From Mytilus californianus (lineage: Eukaryota > Mollusca > Bivalvia > Mytilida > Mytilidae): a stretch of 64,000 bases of DNA. Positions 20,640 through 32,639 of this stretch are shown one piece after another. The translations under genes were made by a program, and so were the position numbers. Where the stretch lies: contig NW_026262734.1 of the NCBI RefSeq assembly GCF_021869535.1, positions 97,345,285 to 97,409,284 on the forward strand, read 5' to 3'. Positions within the stretch are counted from its first letter, which is position 1. Each line of letters starts with the position of its first letter. The notes beneath the pieces were generated by a model. That model saw only the letters and a list, made by a program, of their open reading frames with translations. It searched no databases and was not told where the DNA came from.

Positions 20640-22954
20640 AGATATAGGAAGATGTGGTATGAGTGCCAATGAGACAACTCTCCATCCAATAGATATAGGA
20701 AGATGTGGTATGAGTGCCAATGAGACAACTCTCCATCCAATAGATATAGGAAGATGTGGTATGAGTGCCAATGAGACAACTCTCCATCCAATAGATATAG
20801 GAAGATGTGGTATGAGTGCCAATGAGACAACTCTCCATCCAATAGATATAGGAAGATGTGGTATGAGTGCCAATGAGACAACTCTCCATCCAATAGATAT
20901 AGGAAGATGTGGTATGAGTGCCAATGAGACAACTCTCCATCCAATAGATATAGGAAGATGTGGTATGAGTGCCAATGAGACAACTCTCCATCCAATAGAT
21001 ATAGGAAGATGTGGTATGAGTGCCAATGAGACAACTCTCCATCTAATAGATATAGGAAGATGTGGTATGAGTGCCAATGAGACAACTCTCCATCCAATAG
21101 ATATAGGAAGATGTGGTATGAGTGCCAATGAGACAACTCTCCATCCAAGTTACAATAGATATAGGAAGATGTGGTATGAGTGCCAATGAGACAACTCTCC
21201 ATCCAAGTTACAATAGATATAGGAAGATGTGGTATGAGTGCCAATGAGACAACTCACCATCCAAGTTACAATAGATATAAGAAGATGTGGTATGAGTGCC
21301 AATGAGACAACTCTCCATCCAAGTTACAATAGATATAGGAAGATGTGGTATGAGTGCCAATGAGACAACTCTCCATCCAAGTTACAATAGATATAAGAAG
21401 ATGTGGTATGAGTGCCAATGAGACAACTCTCCATCCAAGTTACAATAGATATAGGAAGATGTGGTATGAGTGCCAATGAGACAACTATCCATCCAAGTTA
21501 CAATAGATATAGGAAGATGTGGTATGAGTGCCAATGAGACAACTCTCCATCCAAGTTACAATAGATATAGGAAGATGTGGTATGAGTGCCAATGAGACAA
21601 CTCTCCATCCAAGTTACAATAGATATAGGAAGATGTGGTATGAGTGCCAATGAGACAACTCACCATCCAAGTTACAATAGATATAAGAAGATGTGGTATG
21701 AGTGCCAATGAGACAACTATCCATCCAAGTTACAATAGATATAGGAAGATGTGGTATGAGTGCCAATGAGACAACTCTCCATCCAAGTTACAATAGATAT
21801 AGGAAGATGTGGTATGAGTGCCAATGAGACAACTCTCCATCCAAGTTACAATAGATATAGGAAGATGTGGTATGAGTGCCAATGAGACAACTCACCATCC
21901 AAGTTACAATAGATATAAGAAGATGTGGTATGAGTGCCAATGAGACAACTCTCCATCCAAGTTACAATAGATATAAGAAGATGTGGTATGAGTGCCAATG
22001 AGACAACTCTCCATCCAAGTTACAATAGATATAGGAAGATGTGGTATGAGTGCCAATGAGACAACTCTCCATCCAAGTTACAATAGATATAGGAAGATGT
22101 GGTATGAGTGCCAATGAGACAACTCACCATCCAAGTTACAATAGATATAAGAAGATGTGGTATGAGTGCCAATGAGACAACTCTCCATCCAAGTTACAAT
22201 AGATATAGGAAGATGTGGTATGAGTGCCAATGAGACAACTCTCCATCCAAGTTACAATAGATATAGGAAGATGTGGTATGAGTGCCAATGAGACAACTCT
22301 CCATCCAAGTTACAATAGATATAGGAAGATGTGGTATGAGTGCCAATGAGACAACTCTCCATCCAAGTTACAATAGATATAAGAAGATGTGGTATGAGTG
22401 CCAATGAGACAACTATCCATCCAAGTTACAATAGATATAGGAAGATGTGGTATGAGTGCCAATGAGACAACTCTCCATCCAAGTTACAATAGATATAAGA
22501 AGATGTGGTATGAGTGCCAATGAGACAACTCTCCATCCAAGTTACAATAGATATAGGAAGATGTGGTATGAGTGCCAATGAGACAACTCTCCATCCAAGT
22601 TACAATAGATATAGGAAGATGTGGTATGAGTGCCAATGAGACAACTCTCCATCCAAGTTACAATAGATATAAGAAGATGTGGTATGAGTGCCAATGAGAC
22701 AACTCTCCATCCAAGCTACAATAGATATAGGAAGATGTGGTATGAGTGCCAATGAGACAACTCTCCATCCAAGTTACAATAGATATAGGAAGATGTGGTA
22801 TGAGTGCCAATGAGACAACTCTCCATCCAAGTTACAATAGATATAGGAAGATGTGGTATGAGTGCCAATGAGACAACTCTCCATCCAAGTTACAATAGAT
22901 ATAAGAAGATGTGGTATGAGTGCCAATGAGACAACTCTCCATCCAAGTTACAAT
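20640..22954 (+). repeat. Tandem array: 9 x 51 bp then 32 x 58 bp, derived from family A
   Basis: Nine units of 51 bp (agatataggaagatgtggta and onward to ctccatccaat) occupy 20640-21098. They are followed by 32 units of 58 bp that add gttacaat, to 22954. Units are nearly identical. Scattered variants (ctcaccatcc, ctatccatcc, tataagaag) recur at multiples of 58, notably 232. The array flows into normal family A sequence at its right end (to about 23040). The 51-bp part is a multiple of three, so open frames of up to 211 codons exist on both strands. They are by-products. Confidence 0.95.
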
Positions 22955-23045
22955 ATATAAAAGTAAACCATTATAGGTCAAGGTACGGCCTTCAACACGG
23001 AGCATTGGCTCACACCGAACAGCAAGCTATAAAGGGCCCCAAAAA
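22955..23045 (+). repeat. Family A body adjoining the array
   Basis: Reads aaagtaaaccattataggtc, then aaggtacggccttcaaca and agcaagctataaagggc. It matches the single copy at 37505-37600 almost exactly. Confidence 0.8.
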
Positions 23046-24744
23046 ATTACTAGTGTAAAACCATTCAAACTGAAAAACCAACTGTTTGTAGTCTCTGAAT
23101 ATACAATTATAACATTGGCATTGAATTTCAGACTTGAAAGTAAATCACCGGCCCTTATTTTATTTTGTTACTGATACAATTATGGTTGTCACGGCTACGT
23201 TGCTAGTTCAAGTTGGTTTGAGCAGTGTTTTTTAATTTGAGTGATCCATAATGCACAGTTCGTGTTAACGGGATCTTTGAAAAACAATGGTCAATACTGT
23301 AGATACTATACTATTTGTTACTAAATATTTTGCCCATATGGCTAGTTACTATACGTTATTTCAAAGATTATTTTCCTACTGTCATTCCAGAGGAGCTGGA
23401 TAGACCAGTGACAGAGCCTGCAAGAATTTATTTATTCAGTTCTTTAGAACCCAATGTAATTACTAAGCTGTTCACTTCGGCAAATTAATTTGTTCGCGAT
23501 GTTCTTGCTGCAAAACGCTTAATACTTTGGTCTGATATATCATATATCTAAATTGTATATTATGCTGACAAAAGAAATGGCTACATTTTTTTGCGTGAGA
23601 ATAATTGGATACATTGTTGTCTCTGGAATCTTTTGCGTTAGCTGCCGGTATGTCTGTAAATTAAGATGATAGTTCATTAAAGACAACTACACCTTAAGAT
23701 TAAACAAAAATAACAATAAATATCTATGTTGATCACAATGATTTCTGTCATCCAAAACAGTAAATCATTCTTCTTCTATGGGAGTGTTTGGCGCCTTGAC
23801 TGGCTATAAATTCTTATCACGCTGTTATAAGCCCGCACAACATGCTAAAGGATCGGATAATTGACATTGCAAAGAATGTATAGTTATGTATCTGGTTTTT
23901 TCATGTTGAAATCATTATTCATTTTCATTCCAATTATTATCACTAGTAAACGGATTTAACTTTAAAACGCTCATTTTGATCCTTACAAAAACTGAAAAGT
24001 CTGAATCTACAAGCGTTAAGTCTTTTTTAAAAGAGTTTAAGTTAATTTTCCAATATTGTCGTTCAGACGGTTGACTTGAAGTCAATCAGATACTGTTCAG
24101 TAGCTTTTTAGTATGTTGTTGTGTTATACAGGTTAATATCAACTGGACAGTCCGAACAAGGACTGAACCGATCTTAATTGACTGTAATGAAATTGTCTGA
24201 TCAGTACTAAATTTACCACAGTGGATCAATCTTAAAACTGACAGAAAGACTGAAAATGACTTGATGATTTATTGTCAAGTGTTAAAAGAGATGTTCTGAC
24301 CAAAATAAACGTTTCAATGCAAATTGGCTAACCAGTGTATGGTCCGATAGTTTGATATTATCTATTTTCTTTGTTTTTTTTTTACTTGGAACAAGGATTT
24401 CAATTATTGTTTTAGAATGTTCCAATAATAAGATAAGTAAATTATGCTGATAGTTTTCAACTAAAATCTAGTAAAAAAGAAATTTTGTTTATACATTTGA
24501 TCTAGCAAACGTCTAGAGATTTTTGATTGAAAATAAATTAAAAAAAAAAACACACACTGCAGTGTCCTTTGGGAAATTTTTTTCAAGTTTAGTTACTTTT
24601 GTCAAGCAATTTTCAAGGATTGATAAACTGATGTACATTTGTAATACGAACTGGTAATGTCCACGATTTGGTATAAGAAATTGAAGAAATCACACAGATT
24701 AACAATCAAGCGTTTAATCACTTTGCATTCACCCATCACCAATC
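23046..24744. other. Spacer, nothing recognised
   Basis: About 1.7 kb of AT-rich sequence with no supported exon or repeat. Confidence 0.4.
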
Positions 24745-25315
24745 AATCGATTCTCATACAGCTATTATTAATTGAATCGGTTCATATACACCTATCAACA
24801 TGTACATGTATTTAATTGATTCGCATTTGTGTTGAAGACCCATTGGTGGCCTTCGGCTGTTTTCTGCTCTTTGGTCGGGTTGTTGTCTCTTTATCATATT
24901 CCACATTTCCATTCTCAATTTTATGTATTTTAATCGGTTCGCATGCACATATCAACATGTATTAATCAATTCGCATGCACATATCAACATGTATTTTAAT
25001 CGGTTCGCATGCAACTATCAACATGCATTTAATAAGCTTGAATACCCTAAATAAACGTCTAATCGGTTTGCACTCACAAGCATTTTAATCGGGTCGAATA
25101 TATACATCTGTTCACAAACACCAAACAATAGTTTAATCGGTACCATACACATACATGACATTTAATCGGTTCACATTCACCAAATAATCGTCTAATCCGT
25201 TTGCAAACACCAAACTACCTTTGAATCAGTTAGCATAACACCTTTCAGTCATTTAATCGGTTTGCAAACACCAATGAACCGTTTAATCCATTTTTATACA
25301 CACCCCTAATTATTA
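24745..25315. repeat. Degenerate tandem array, unit about 30-35 bp
   Basis: The words ttaatcggttcgcat and acaccaa or catatcaacatg alternate many times, with indels. A reversed family B fragment lies inside, at about 24825-24925. The same unit reappears at 26990-27230. Confidence 0.8.
24825..24930 (-). repeat. Family B fragment, reversed
   Basis: Reads gaagacccattggtggcctt, cggctgttttctgctctttgg and ttgttgtctcttta, the complement of the head of the 29575 and 55944 copies. Confidence 0.8.
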
Positions 25316-25576
25316 TGAGCATGCCAATCACAATACGGCATCACCCTGGTCTCGTTGGAACTTTTTATATTCCCCCCAACAAAAGAAGAGTTCTGCTTGC
25401 ATGCCAAAAGACTAACAAGGGAATATGGGGTTTCATCAACATCAAATACTTCTATGATTTTTTAAAAAGTTCATGGGAATTTACAATTCATTTCATCCAA
25501 AAGATAGATAGGTCTATGCCTGTTGAAACAAGGATCGGGGGTGACGATGGCTCTAACAAATATTAATGTATATATA

Positions 25577-25710
25577 AAAAAGAAGATGTGGTATGATTGC
25601 CAATGAGACAACTCTCCACAAAAGACCAAATGACACAGAAATTAATAACTATAGGTCACCGTACGGCCTTCAACAATGAGTAAAGCCCATACCGCACAGT
25701 CAGTCAGTGT
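25577..25710 (+). repeat. Dispersed family A copy, 5' part
   Basis: Reads agaagatgtggtatgattgc through ggtcaccgtacggcctt to ataccgcacagtcagt. The second module is absent. Confidence 0.85.
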
Positions 25711-26099
25711 TTGTGCAGGGACTATCTATATTAACAAAGTTATCATAGAAAGTCCCTGGTTTGTGGTCATCTAACGAAAGATTTTTAATTTTTACATCCT
25801 AGAACAGGTCTTTAAAGGTAAAACGAGAAGCATTTTGGATAACTGTGTGTTCAATAACTACTTGTCCACGGTAAATTATGAGCTGACACAACTGCATGTT
25901 GTCATCCCGATTTTTGACCTTTTATTTACAAATCGATTTATTACACATGCGTTTAAAATGATAGGAGCATTCGTTATATGCAACAGCGAAGCGTCTATGT
26001 GAAAAAAAAATTTGCAAGGAGAAATTAATTTTGGAGCGGCATGCGGACCACAAATTTGCGGAAGCGGTAATTTTTTTTTTTATTAAAAAGTAAATTTCT

Positions 26100-26965
26100 C
26101 CAAAACAGGAGCGGGAACATCAAAAGAACTATTAAACAGATTGGTGTGGCCTTATTATTTCAATTTGTAAAATAATACTCTTATTTAATACATTAGTTTC
26201 AAAGTTACAATAGTCTTCAAAATTATGAGTTTTAAACATTTCCATAACTCTATGGTTCCAATTCGTGATTCTACTTCTAGCTTTTTCCATCGACCATTTG
26301 AAAACCTTAAAATTTATTCTGTCATGACTCATATTTGTACACCGTGTCCAGTGTCTAAATACACTTGTCCATTGTTTTAAAGATGGAGGTTTTCAACCTA
26401 TATCTCCATGTATGGCATCATTTGGGTTATATTTGCCGACACCCATAAAAAACTTATGGCTCTATATTGGACAGCATTAATACATGAGTAATCGCGTGTA
26501 CCCCAAATACACGACCCATAATCAATAACTGACCAGACCATAGCGTTGTATAATTTACCAAAAAATATCATGTTGGAAACCACCATATGTTTTACTTTTT
26601 ACAATCAATAAAGTTACCCAATGCTCTACGTTTTGCTACTGCTTTAGCCATTAATTGATAGTATACAAATTCTGTTAATAACAATCCCATGTATTGATAA
26701 TTACTGACACATTCAATTGCATTACTACCTATTGTTAAATTACATTCACTTCGATGTACAGATGGATTTCTAAAATGCATAATTTTGGACTTATTAATAT
26801 TGACATTTAGTCCATTAGTACTATACCAATTGTTAAGAATATTTAACATTTTCTGTAAATCTTTTTCGTTTTCAGCCATTAATACCATATCATAGCATAC
26901 AATAAAATTGCTAATTTTTCATCATCAATACTTATACCAACATCTAGAGCATTTATATCATCAAT
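26100..26965 (-). pseudogene. LINE (non-LTR retrotransposon) reverse transcriptase remnant
   Basis: Minus-strand frames show the C-terminal half of a LINE reverse transcriptase. The catalytic region is present as YA followed by a frameshift and then MVLMAEN. Next come LNILNNWYSTNGLNVNINKS, SKIMHFRN, YQYMGLLL, a KLYNAMVWSVIDYGSCIWG segment and a WNHRVMEMF tail. The shift at the YADD box (about 26888), later frame breaks and the missing 5' part show a dead, 5'-truncated copy. It sits inside a tandem array of which pieces lie on both sides. The clade is not assigned. Confidence 0.8.
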
Positions 26966-26984
26966 CAGAGTGTTTATATACATG

Positions 26985-27230
26985 TTAAACATAACAGATG
27001 ATAAGATGCATACATCAATCACCCATTTCATAGGTTTGAACACACCAATCAACCTTCATATCGGTTCGTATACATCAATCAACTTTATAGGTTGGCATAT
27101 ATCAATCAATCATTATATAGGTATACATCTATCAATAGTTGCATTGTTACGCATAAACAAATTAATAATCGTATAGATAAGCATATACTAATCAACCGTC
27201 TATAGGTTTGTTTAATGAATGAAATATAGG
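26985..27230. repeat. Continuation of the 30-35-bp degenerate tandem array
   Basis: The words ataggtttg, cggttcgtatacatcaatca and ggcatatatcaatcaatca match the unit at 24745-25315. The two parts were probably one array before the LINE and family A insertions. Confidence 0.65.
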
Positions 27231-27239
27231 AGTTACCTG

Positions 27240-27690
27240 GAACTATTAACAATAGAACAATACAAGAACCCCTTCAACACTAATAAACGAACAATCTTTA
27301 ATGACATCCTGCTACGCCAATTGACAAACAAGATTTAATGGTACTTTGCTACACTAATATACAACCAGTTTTAATGACACCCTGCTGCACTAATAAACAC
27401 ACCACATTTAATGTTACCCTGTTACAGTTATAGAAAAGCCAACCTAATTGACGCCCTGCTGCAATAATAGACAAACCCGCTTTTATGACACTCTGTATAC
27501 ACTAAAGCACACACCAGATTTGACGACACCCTGCTACAATAATAGACACACCACATTTAATAGTACCCTGTTACACTAATAGAAAAACCAGCTTTAATGA
27601 CACCCTGCTGCACTAATAGACAAACAAGCTTTTATGACACCCTACTGCACTAATAGACGAACAAGTTTTTATGACATCCTAGTACACTTG
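27240..27690. repeat. 37-bp tandem repeat, about eleven degenerate copies
   Basis: Unit cactaatagacaaaccag then ctttaatgacaccctgctg, with many substitutions. Confidence 0.8.
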
Positions 27691-27699
27691 CTGAATCTA

Positions 27700-28951
27700 T
27701 CAATAACTTACAATGTATGTTGGATAAATTTTCAGAGTATTGTAAACAGTGGAAACTAATATATTAACATCAATAAAACGGAAATTATGATATTTTCAAG
27801 AGTGGAATACCTCGAAACTTGATATTTCATATAGGTGGAAATGAAATTGAGATAGGCAGTAGCTTTAGGTATCTTTGTATTTTATTTTCTAGAAGTTGTT
27901 CATTTCTTTCCACCAGAAAATATCTACGTGACCAGGCGATTCATGCAATGTATGCTGTAATAAAAAAAAATCCAGATTAAATAATTTTTCGATCGAGTAC
28001 CAACTAGATATATTTGATAAGGCAATTGTTCCTATACTTACATATGGGTGTGAAATATGGGGATTTGATAATTTAGATATTATAGAGAGAGTTCATTTGC
28101 GCTTTTGCAAGCATATGTTGCGTTTGAAAAATTCAACCCCGAATTTTATGGTTTATGGAGAATTGGGGGCGATACCCTATTTCAATTACCGTCAAGTCAC
28201 GTATGATTAATTTCTGTTGTCGCTTACAAGAAGGACAAGAGAGCAAAATATCAAGTTTAGTGTATAATCTGTTTTATTTTAATCTCAATAACTATTGTTA
28301 TGACAGTAAATGGTTATCTTATATAAAGAAAATGTTTGATGACTGTGGAAATTCAAATGTATGGCAAAGTCACAATTAATTTCAGAAACATTGGGTCGTA
28401 TGAAGTGTTCAGCAAAGATAAGAGACCAGTTCATTCAAGAATGGTCAACATAAAATGAACAATTTGCTAAAGGGTTGTGTTGTAGATTGTATTTTTTTTT
28501 TAATTTTAAACACTATTTGTCAGTGCTACCATTCAATTTATTAATAACCTTGTGGAAATTTAGACGTGGGAATAAGCGTTTGCCAATTGAGACGGGAAGG
28601 TGGCACAACATACCAAGATTTGATAGATTGTATCATCTTTGCGACTCAGCTGACATCGGTGACGAATACCATTGTAGTATGTCATGAATTTTTTTCAAAT
28701 ATGAAAGAAACAAATGTTTACCTCGATATTGTAATACTAGTGTAAATGTCATTAAATTCGAACAAGTATATTCAACCCGAAATTGTGTTGAACTTGAAAA
28801 ACTCTATAGATTAATTAAATCTATTTTTGTGAAAGTCTATCCTCCTGGTTAAAAACAACTAATATATATTTATTCATCTTTTTGTCCAAATATATATTAT
28901 AACAATATATATAACAATAATTTGTTTTTCACACATATTATATTCAATATT
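27700..28951 (+). pseudogene. Second LINE remnant, plus strand
   Basis: Plus-strand frames with many stops retain LINE C-terminal landmarks in order: LDKFSEYCKQWK, a MIFSRVE-like strand in shifted frame, SSFRYLCILFS, a YLRDQAIHAMYAV segment, the GCEIWG-type box, and a downstream region including SLVYNLFYFNLNN and KKMFDDCGN. It is 5'-truncated and dead. It opposes the LINE remnant at 26100-26965 and is of a different type. The 3' end resumes after a MITE insertion and finishes at about 29285 in caatcattcattcac. Confidence 0.75.
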
Positions 28952-29200
28952 TAGGCGGCGTCGGATAGAAATCGACCTGATGCAAGTGCACGTATACATC
29001 TACATGTATATGAATTTTATTGATTTTAGAGCATTCAAATACGAAATAAAAGATGAACTTTGGTCTGTTATCTAGGGTTCTTAAATCAACCTAATTTTCA
29101 AACAGTTACAGACTTTGCATAGAGACTTTTTCAACCCGAAATAAGTTAACAGATATATTGATATTCATTTGCATAAAATCGATTTCTATCAGCCGTAGCT
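28952..29200. mobile_element. MITE inserted in the LINE 3' region
   Basis: Left end gcggcgtcggatagaaatcg and right end gatttctatcagccg are imperfect inverted repeats. It is homologous along its length to the better-preserved copy at 38377-38634. Flanking LINE sequence continues on both sides. Confidence 0.75.
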
Positions 29201-29290
29201 AATTTGTTATCATTTTGTAATATTATCTTCTCTGTAACTATGTATATAGTTTATGAGAATAAAGATCAATCATTCATTCACTTAGTCTAG
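29201..29290 (+). pseudogene. 3' end of the second LINE remnant
   Basis: Reads aatttgttatcattttgtaa through agaataaagatcaatcattc. AATAAA and a short ATTC-type tail mark a retroelement 3' end. Confidence 0.55.
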
Positions 29291-29574
29291 AATGTCATTT
29301 AATCACCATGTTTCAAAGGAACTAATCAATATTTAGCGAAAAAAAAAACTGGAATACATGAAGTTGGCTAATTTGGCTTCATGTACAGATTAAACTGTAA
29401 CCAGGTATATGTGTTTTTGCACAAAAATATAGGAATAAAAGAACTCACGTGAAAGCTAGCCCTTTTGGTTTTTACATGATTTTTATGGCGCAGGATCAGT
29501 ATTTAACAAACATGATCCTTCAATTAAACACCACCACTCTTCACCTCAATTAAGCAAAATATTTAAAATTGGGA

Positions 29575-30080
29575 ATGGAAACGGGGAATTCGTCAAAGAG
29601 ACAACAACCTGACCAAACAGCAGAAAACAGCACAAGGCTACCAATTGGTCTTCAACACAGCGAGAAAATCCCGCACCCGGAGGTGGGCTTCACCTTGCCC
29701 CTAAACAATAATGTATACTAGTTCAGCGAAAATGGAAGTCACACTCCGAAGTATATAAATGAACCAAAATTAAAAAACATTCAAGACTGACAAAGGCTAG
29801 AGGTTCCTGACGTGGAACAGGCGCAAAATGTGGCGGGATTAAACATGTTTTGTGAAATCTCAACCCTCCCCCTATACCTCTAGCCACTGTGGAATAAACA
29901 AACACTCAGTAATACGCACAGTAAAGTTTAGTTTAAAAGAAGTCCGAGTCCGATGTTAGAATAGGTAACAGAAGAAACTAAACAAAATGACAAGAATCAA
30001 CATAAATTAACAAAGGATTACATGCCAGCTCCAGACCTATAATAAAGTAATTAAAAGATTATGTCTTCATCATATGAAAA
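29575..30080 (+). repeat. Dispersed family B copy
   Basis: In order: gggaatggaaacggggaatt, gagacaacaacctgacc, gtcttcaacacagcg, cccgcacccggaggtggg, a cctgacgtggaacagg module, gtggcgggattaaac, ccaatcctccc-like text, and agaagtccgagtccgatg. It ends near catgccagctccag. The later module matches family A. Confidence 0.85.
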
Positions 30081-30239
30081 TCAAGCACAATCCCTTCCGT
30101 TAGGGGTTCAGTATCATACCATCATAAGATATACGAAATAAGAAAATAAACCGTATCATGCAAACAACTGATTTTAGAACAAATGTGTTTATTTCCGATG
30201 CAAAGACCCTATGAGTGAATCAATATCAATTCCAAAAAA

Positions 30240-31340
30240 TGCAATCTTTAATGACTGACAACAGTATCGTAACTACATCCCTTCTGAATAATTCTGTTTA
30301 AAGGTTTTGTTAGCTTTTGAGGTGAATGGCGAAATTTTTGCGCTTTGTAAAGAATATTACCATGAAAGATGGGATGTGAAATACCTGAACGTATAAGATG
30401 TCTGTACGTTAATTTATATTTAAGAATGGTGTCCTTGTAACGATGATAAAATTTAGTAAATGTTTTGACAAGTTTGCGATATCGAAAACCCTGGTGTAAT
30501 ATTTTTTTCAGTAATACAAAGATTTTTTTCGTTAACATCAAATTCGCTGTTACATACACGAGCGAATCGAACAAGATACATAAACACCATAAGATGGTGC
30601 CAACGGAACGTCACCATCTGAAAATGGATAATTAACAATAGGAAATGAAAAATCATCTCTTTTATCGTAATTTTTAGTATTAAGCTTTCCGTTAAAAATA
30701 TAAATATCAAGATCCAGGAAAGGGCAGTGTTCATTTTTAGTCTTAGCTTTATTTAAAGTCAGTACAGCAGGATAAATCTCTTAGTGCACATACTGAAGTC
30801 GTCATTATTGAGAGCCAATATATCATCCAAATATCTGAAATTGTTATTAAATTTTTGTATCAGATGTTGTTTAGATGGGTCTTTGCTGATTTTAGTCATA
30901 AATTGTTACTCGTAATAATATAGAAACAGGCCCGCAATAAGTGATGCATAGTTAGTCCCCATTGACGATATACAGAATTTCCATAGCGAACAAAAATGTT
31001 ATCTAGTAAACCATCAAGTGCAGTTGTCGTACAAAAGCAGGTCCAATTGACATAGTTCTTTTATTTGTTGTTATTAAAAAAATGACCTAAAAGAGTTTGC
31101 ACATATATATTCGGATTCTGACTTTTTAAATGCCCATTTAATTAGGTATGTGATTTTTTTAATGAGATTATAAGGGAAAGTGATATATTAGTATTCATAT
31201 AACGCCATGTTGAAGATTCGACTGTTTGACTACGTTTTATAACATCATCACGATTCAATCTAGTTGAAACAGGTTAGGATCGCTAGATTTCCTTACGACA
31301 GTATACATTTGCATAGTAATATCCCAAGTAGAAGCTAAAC
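30240..31340 (-). pseudogene. Penelope-like reverse transcriptase remnant 1
   Basis: Minus-strand frames retain the catalytic box FRYLDDILALNND (about 30810-30840). Downstream are an IYDKRDDF-like segment in broken frames, the LVRFARVCNSE helix, a KTFTKFYHRYKD segment, and a C-terminal SGISHPIFHGN. This order fits the widespread Penelope-like class. Frame changes near 30574 and 30734 and several stops make it inactive. The GIY-YIG endonuclease end was not seen. Confidence 0.7.
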
Positions 31341-32180
31341 ATGGCCTTGAAAATTTGACCAATCGATTCAATGAACTACAATGCATTGTAGGCTACTACG
31401 AGTTTACTTATAATTAAAACACGTGGAATTAGCGAGGAAACTGTCAACTTATATAGTGTCTGGGACTCTCATAATAAATATTTTTGTTCAGCCAATGTAT
31501 TATAGTAAAATATATAACATAATCTTCAACTTGCATGCTCAAATTTAAAAAATATATTGATTTCTGGCTACACGATTTGACTTTCTTTTTCGCATTTTCG
31601 CCTTGTAAAAGTAGTTGAACAGGTTTCGTTCATTGTTATACATTGTACCTGTGCATTAATTTCACGTGAAACAGTGACATTTCCAATGAAGTGACCACTG
31701 TCCAATATAAAAATCATTTTAGCTATTTGAAACCTCTCAAAACGGTTTGGAGGAATGGGTTACACGCCTCTCTATGTATCCCGTATAATGTCATTCCAAA
31801 CACATTGTTGCTTCGAAATACACAAAGGACATGCCACAGAAGCACTTCTTAATTTCAAGCATGTTCCCGATGTGGCGTTACAGCTGCCCAGTAATATGGA
31901 TGTAACGACAGACGTAGGCTTATCTGGACTAGATGTGTAAACTTTAAAGAAAAATATGCCAAAAAATCAATTCTTACATAGATTTCGTAAACATTGTCAA
32001 ACAAGAATTAAGAAATGTCTTGAACAGTTTCGATGAATTATGATAGTTGATATAGGTTTAATGCATGTATTTTACCTGTCAAAAGTAAAATAACAAAAAT
32101 ACCGAACTCGAAGGAAAATTCAAAACGGAAAGTTCCTTATCAAATGGCAAAATTAAAAGCTGAAACAGATCGAACAAATG
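31340..32180. other. Spacer, nothing firm
   Basis: A plus-strand frame of 61 codons at 31755-31940 lies in a block less AT-rich than its surroundings. No domain or splice support was found. Confidence 0.3.
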
Positions 32181-32184
32181 GAAA

Positions 32185-32585
32185 ACAACTGTCATATTCC
32201 TGACTTGGTACAGGCACTTCCTTATGTAGAAAATGGTGGATTAAACCTGGTTTTATAGCTAGCTAAACCTCTCACTTGTACGACCGTCGCATAAAATTCC
32301 ATTATATTGACATCAATGTGTGAACAAAACAGACAGACACAATAGGTAAAAATGTCAAAAATAGGGGTACAGCAGTCAACATTAGATATTGTGTTATAAT
32401 TCTAATCACTATGAAAACAAACAAATATGTCAACAAAGAAAAACAAAATGGCATATAGACAAAGCACATAAGCAAAAATGAAAGACAAGAATACAAAAAA
32501 TGACGATAGCACAATAACACAATGGCGGGATGTATAAGTACCGAGCCACGCCAAGAGGATATTACCAAATATGGACTAAACCGTA
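32185..32585 (+). repeat. Dispersed repeat fragment sharing the A/B second module
   Basis: Begins tcctgacttggtacaggc, then ggtggattaaacctgg and aacctctcacttgtacg. It continues to caatggcgggatgtataag and gagccacgcc, a further module common in mussel repeats. Confidence 0.55.
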
Positions 32586-32639
32586 AAGGTAAATAATTTA
32601 CAAAGACAAATAAAAGAACACTTTAACACGTAATTAAGA

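Noticed and set aside
20586..21244. Long open frames (134-211 codons) on both strands in the 51-bp array
   Set aside because: They exist only because the unit length is a multiple of three and lacks stops. They vanish where the 58-bp units begin, and both strands are open at once.
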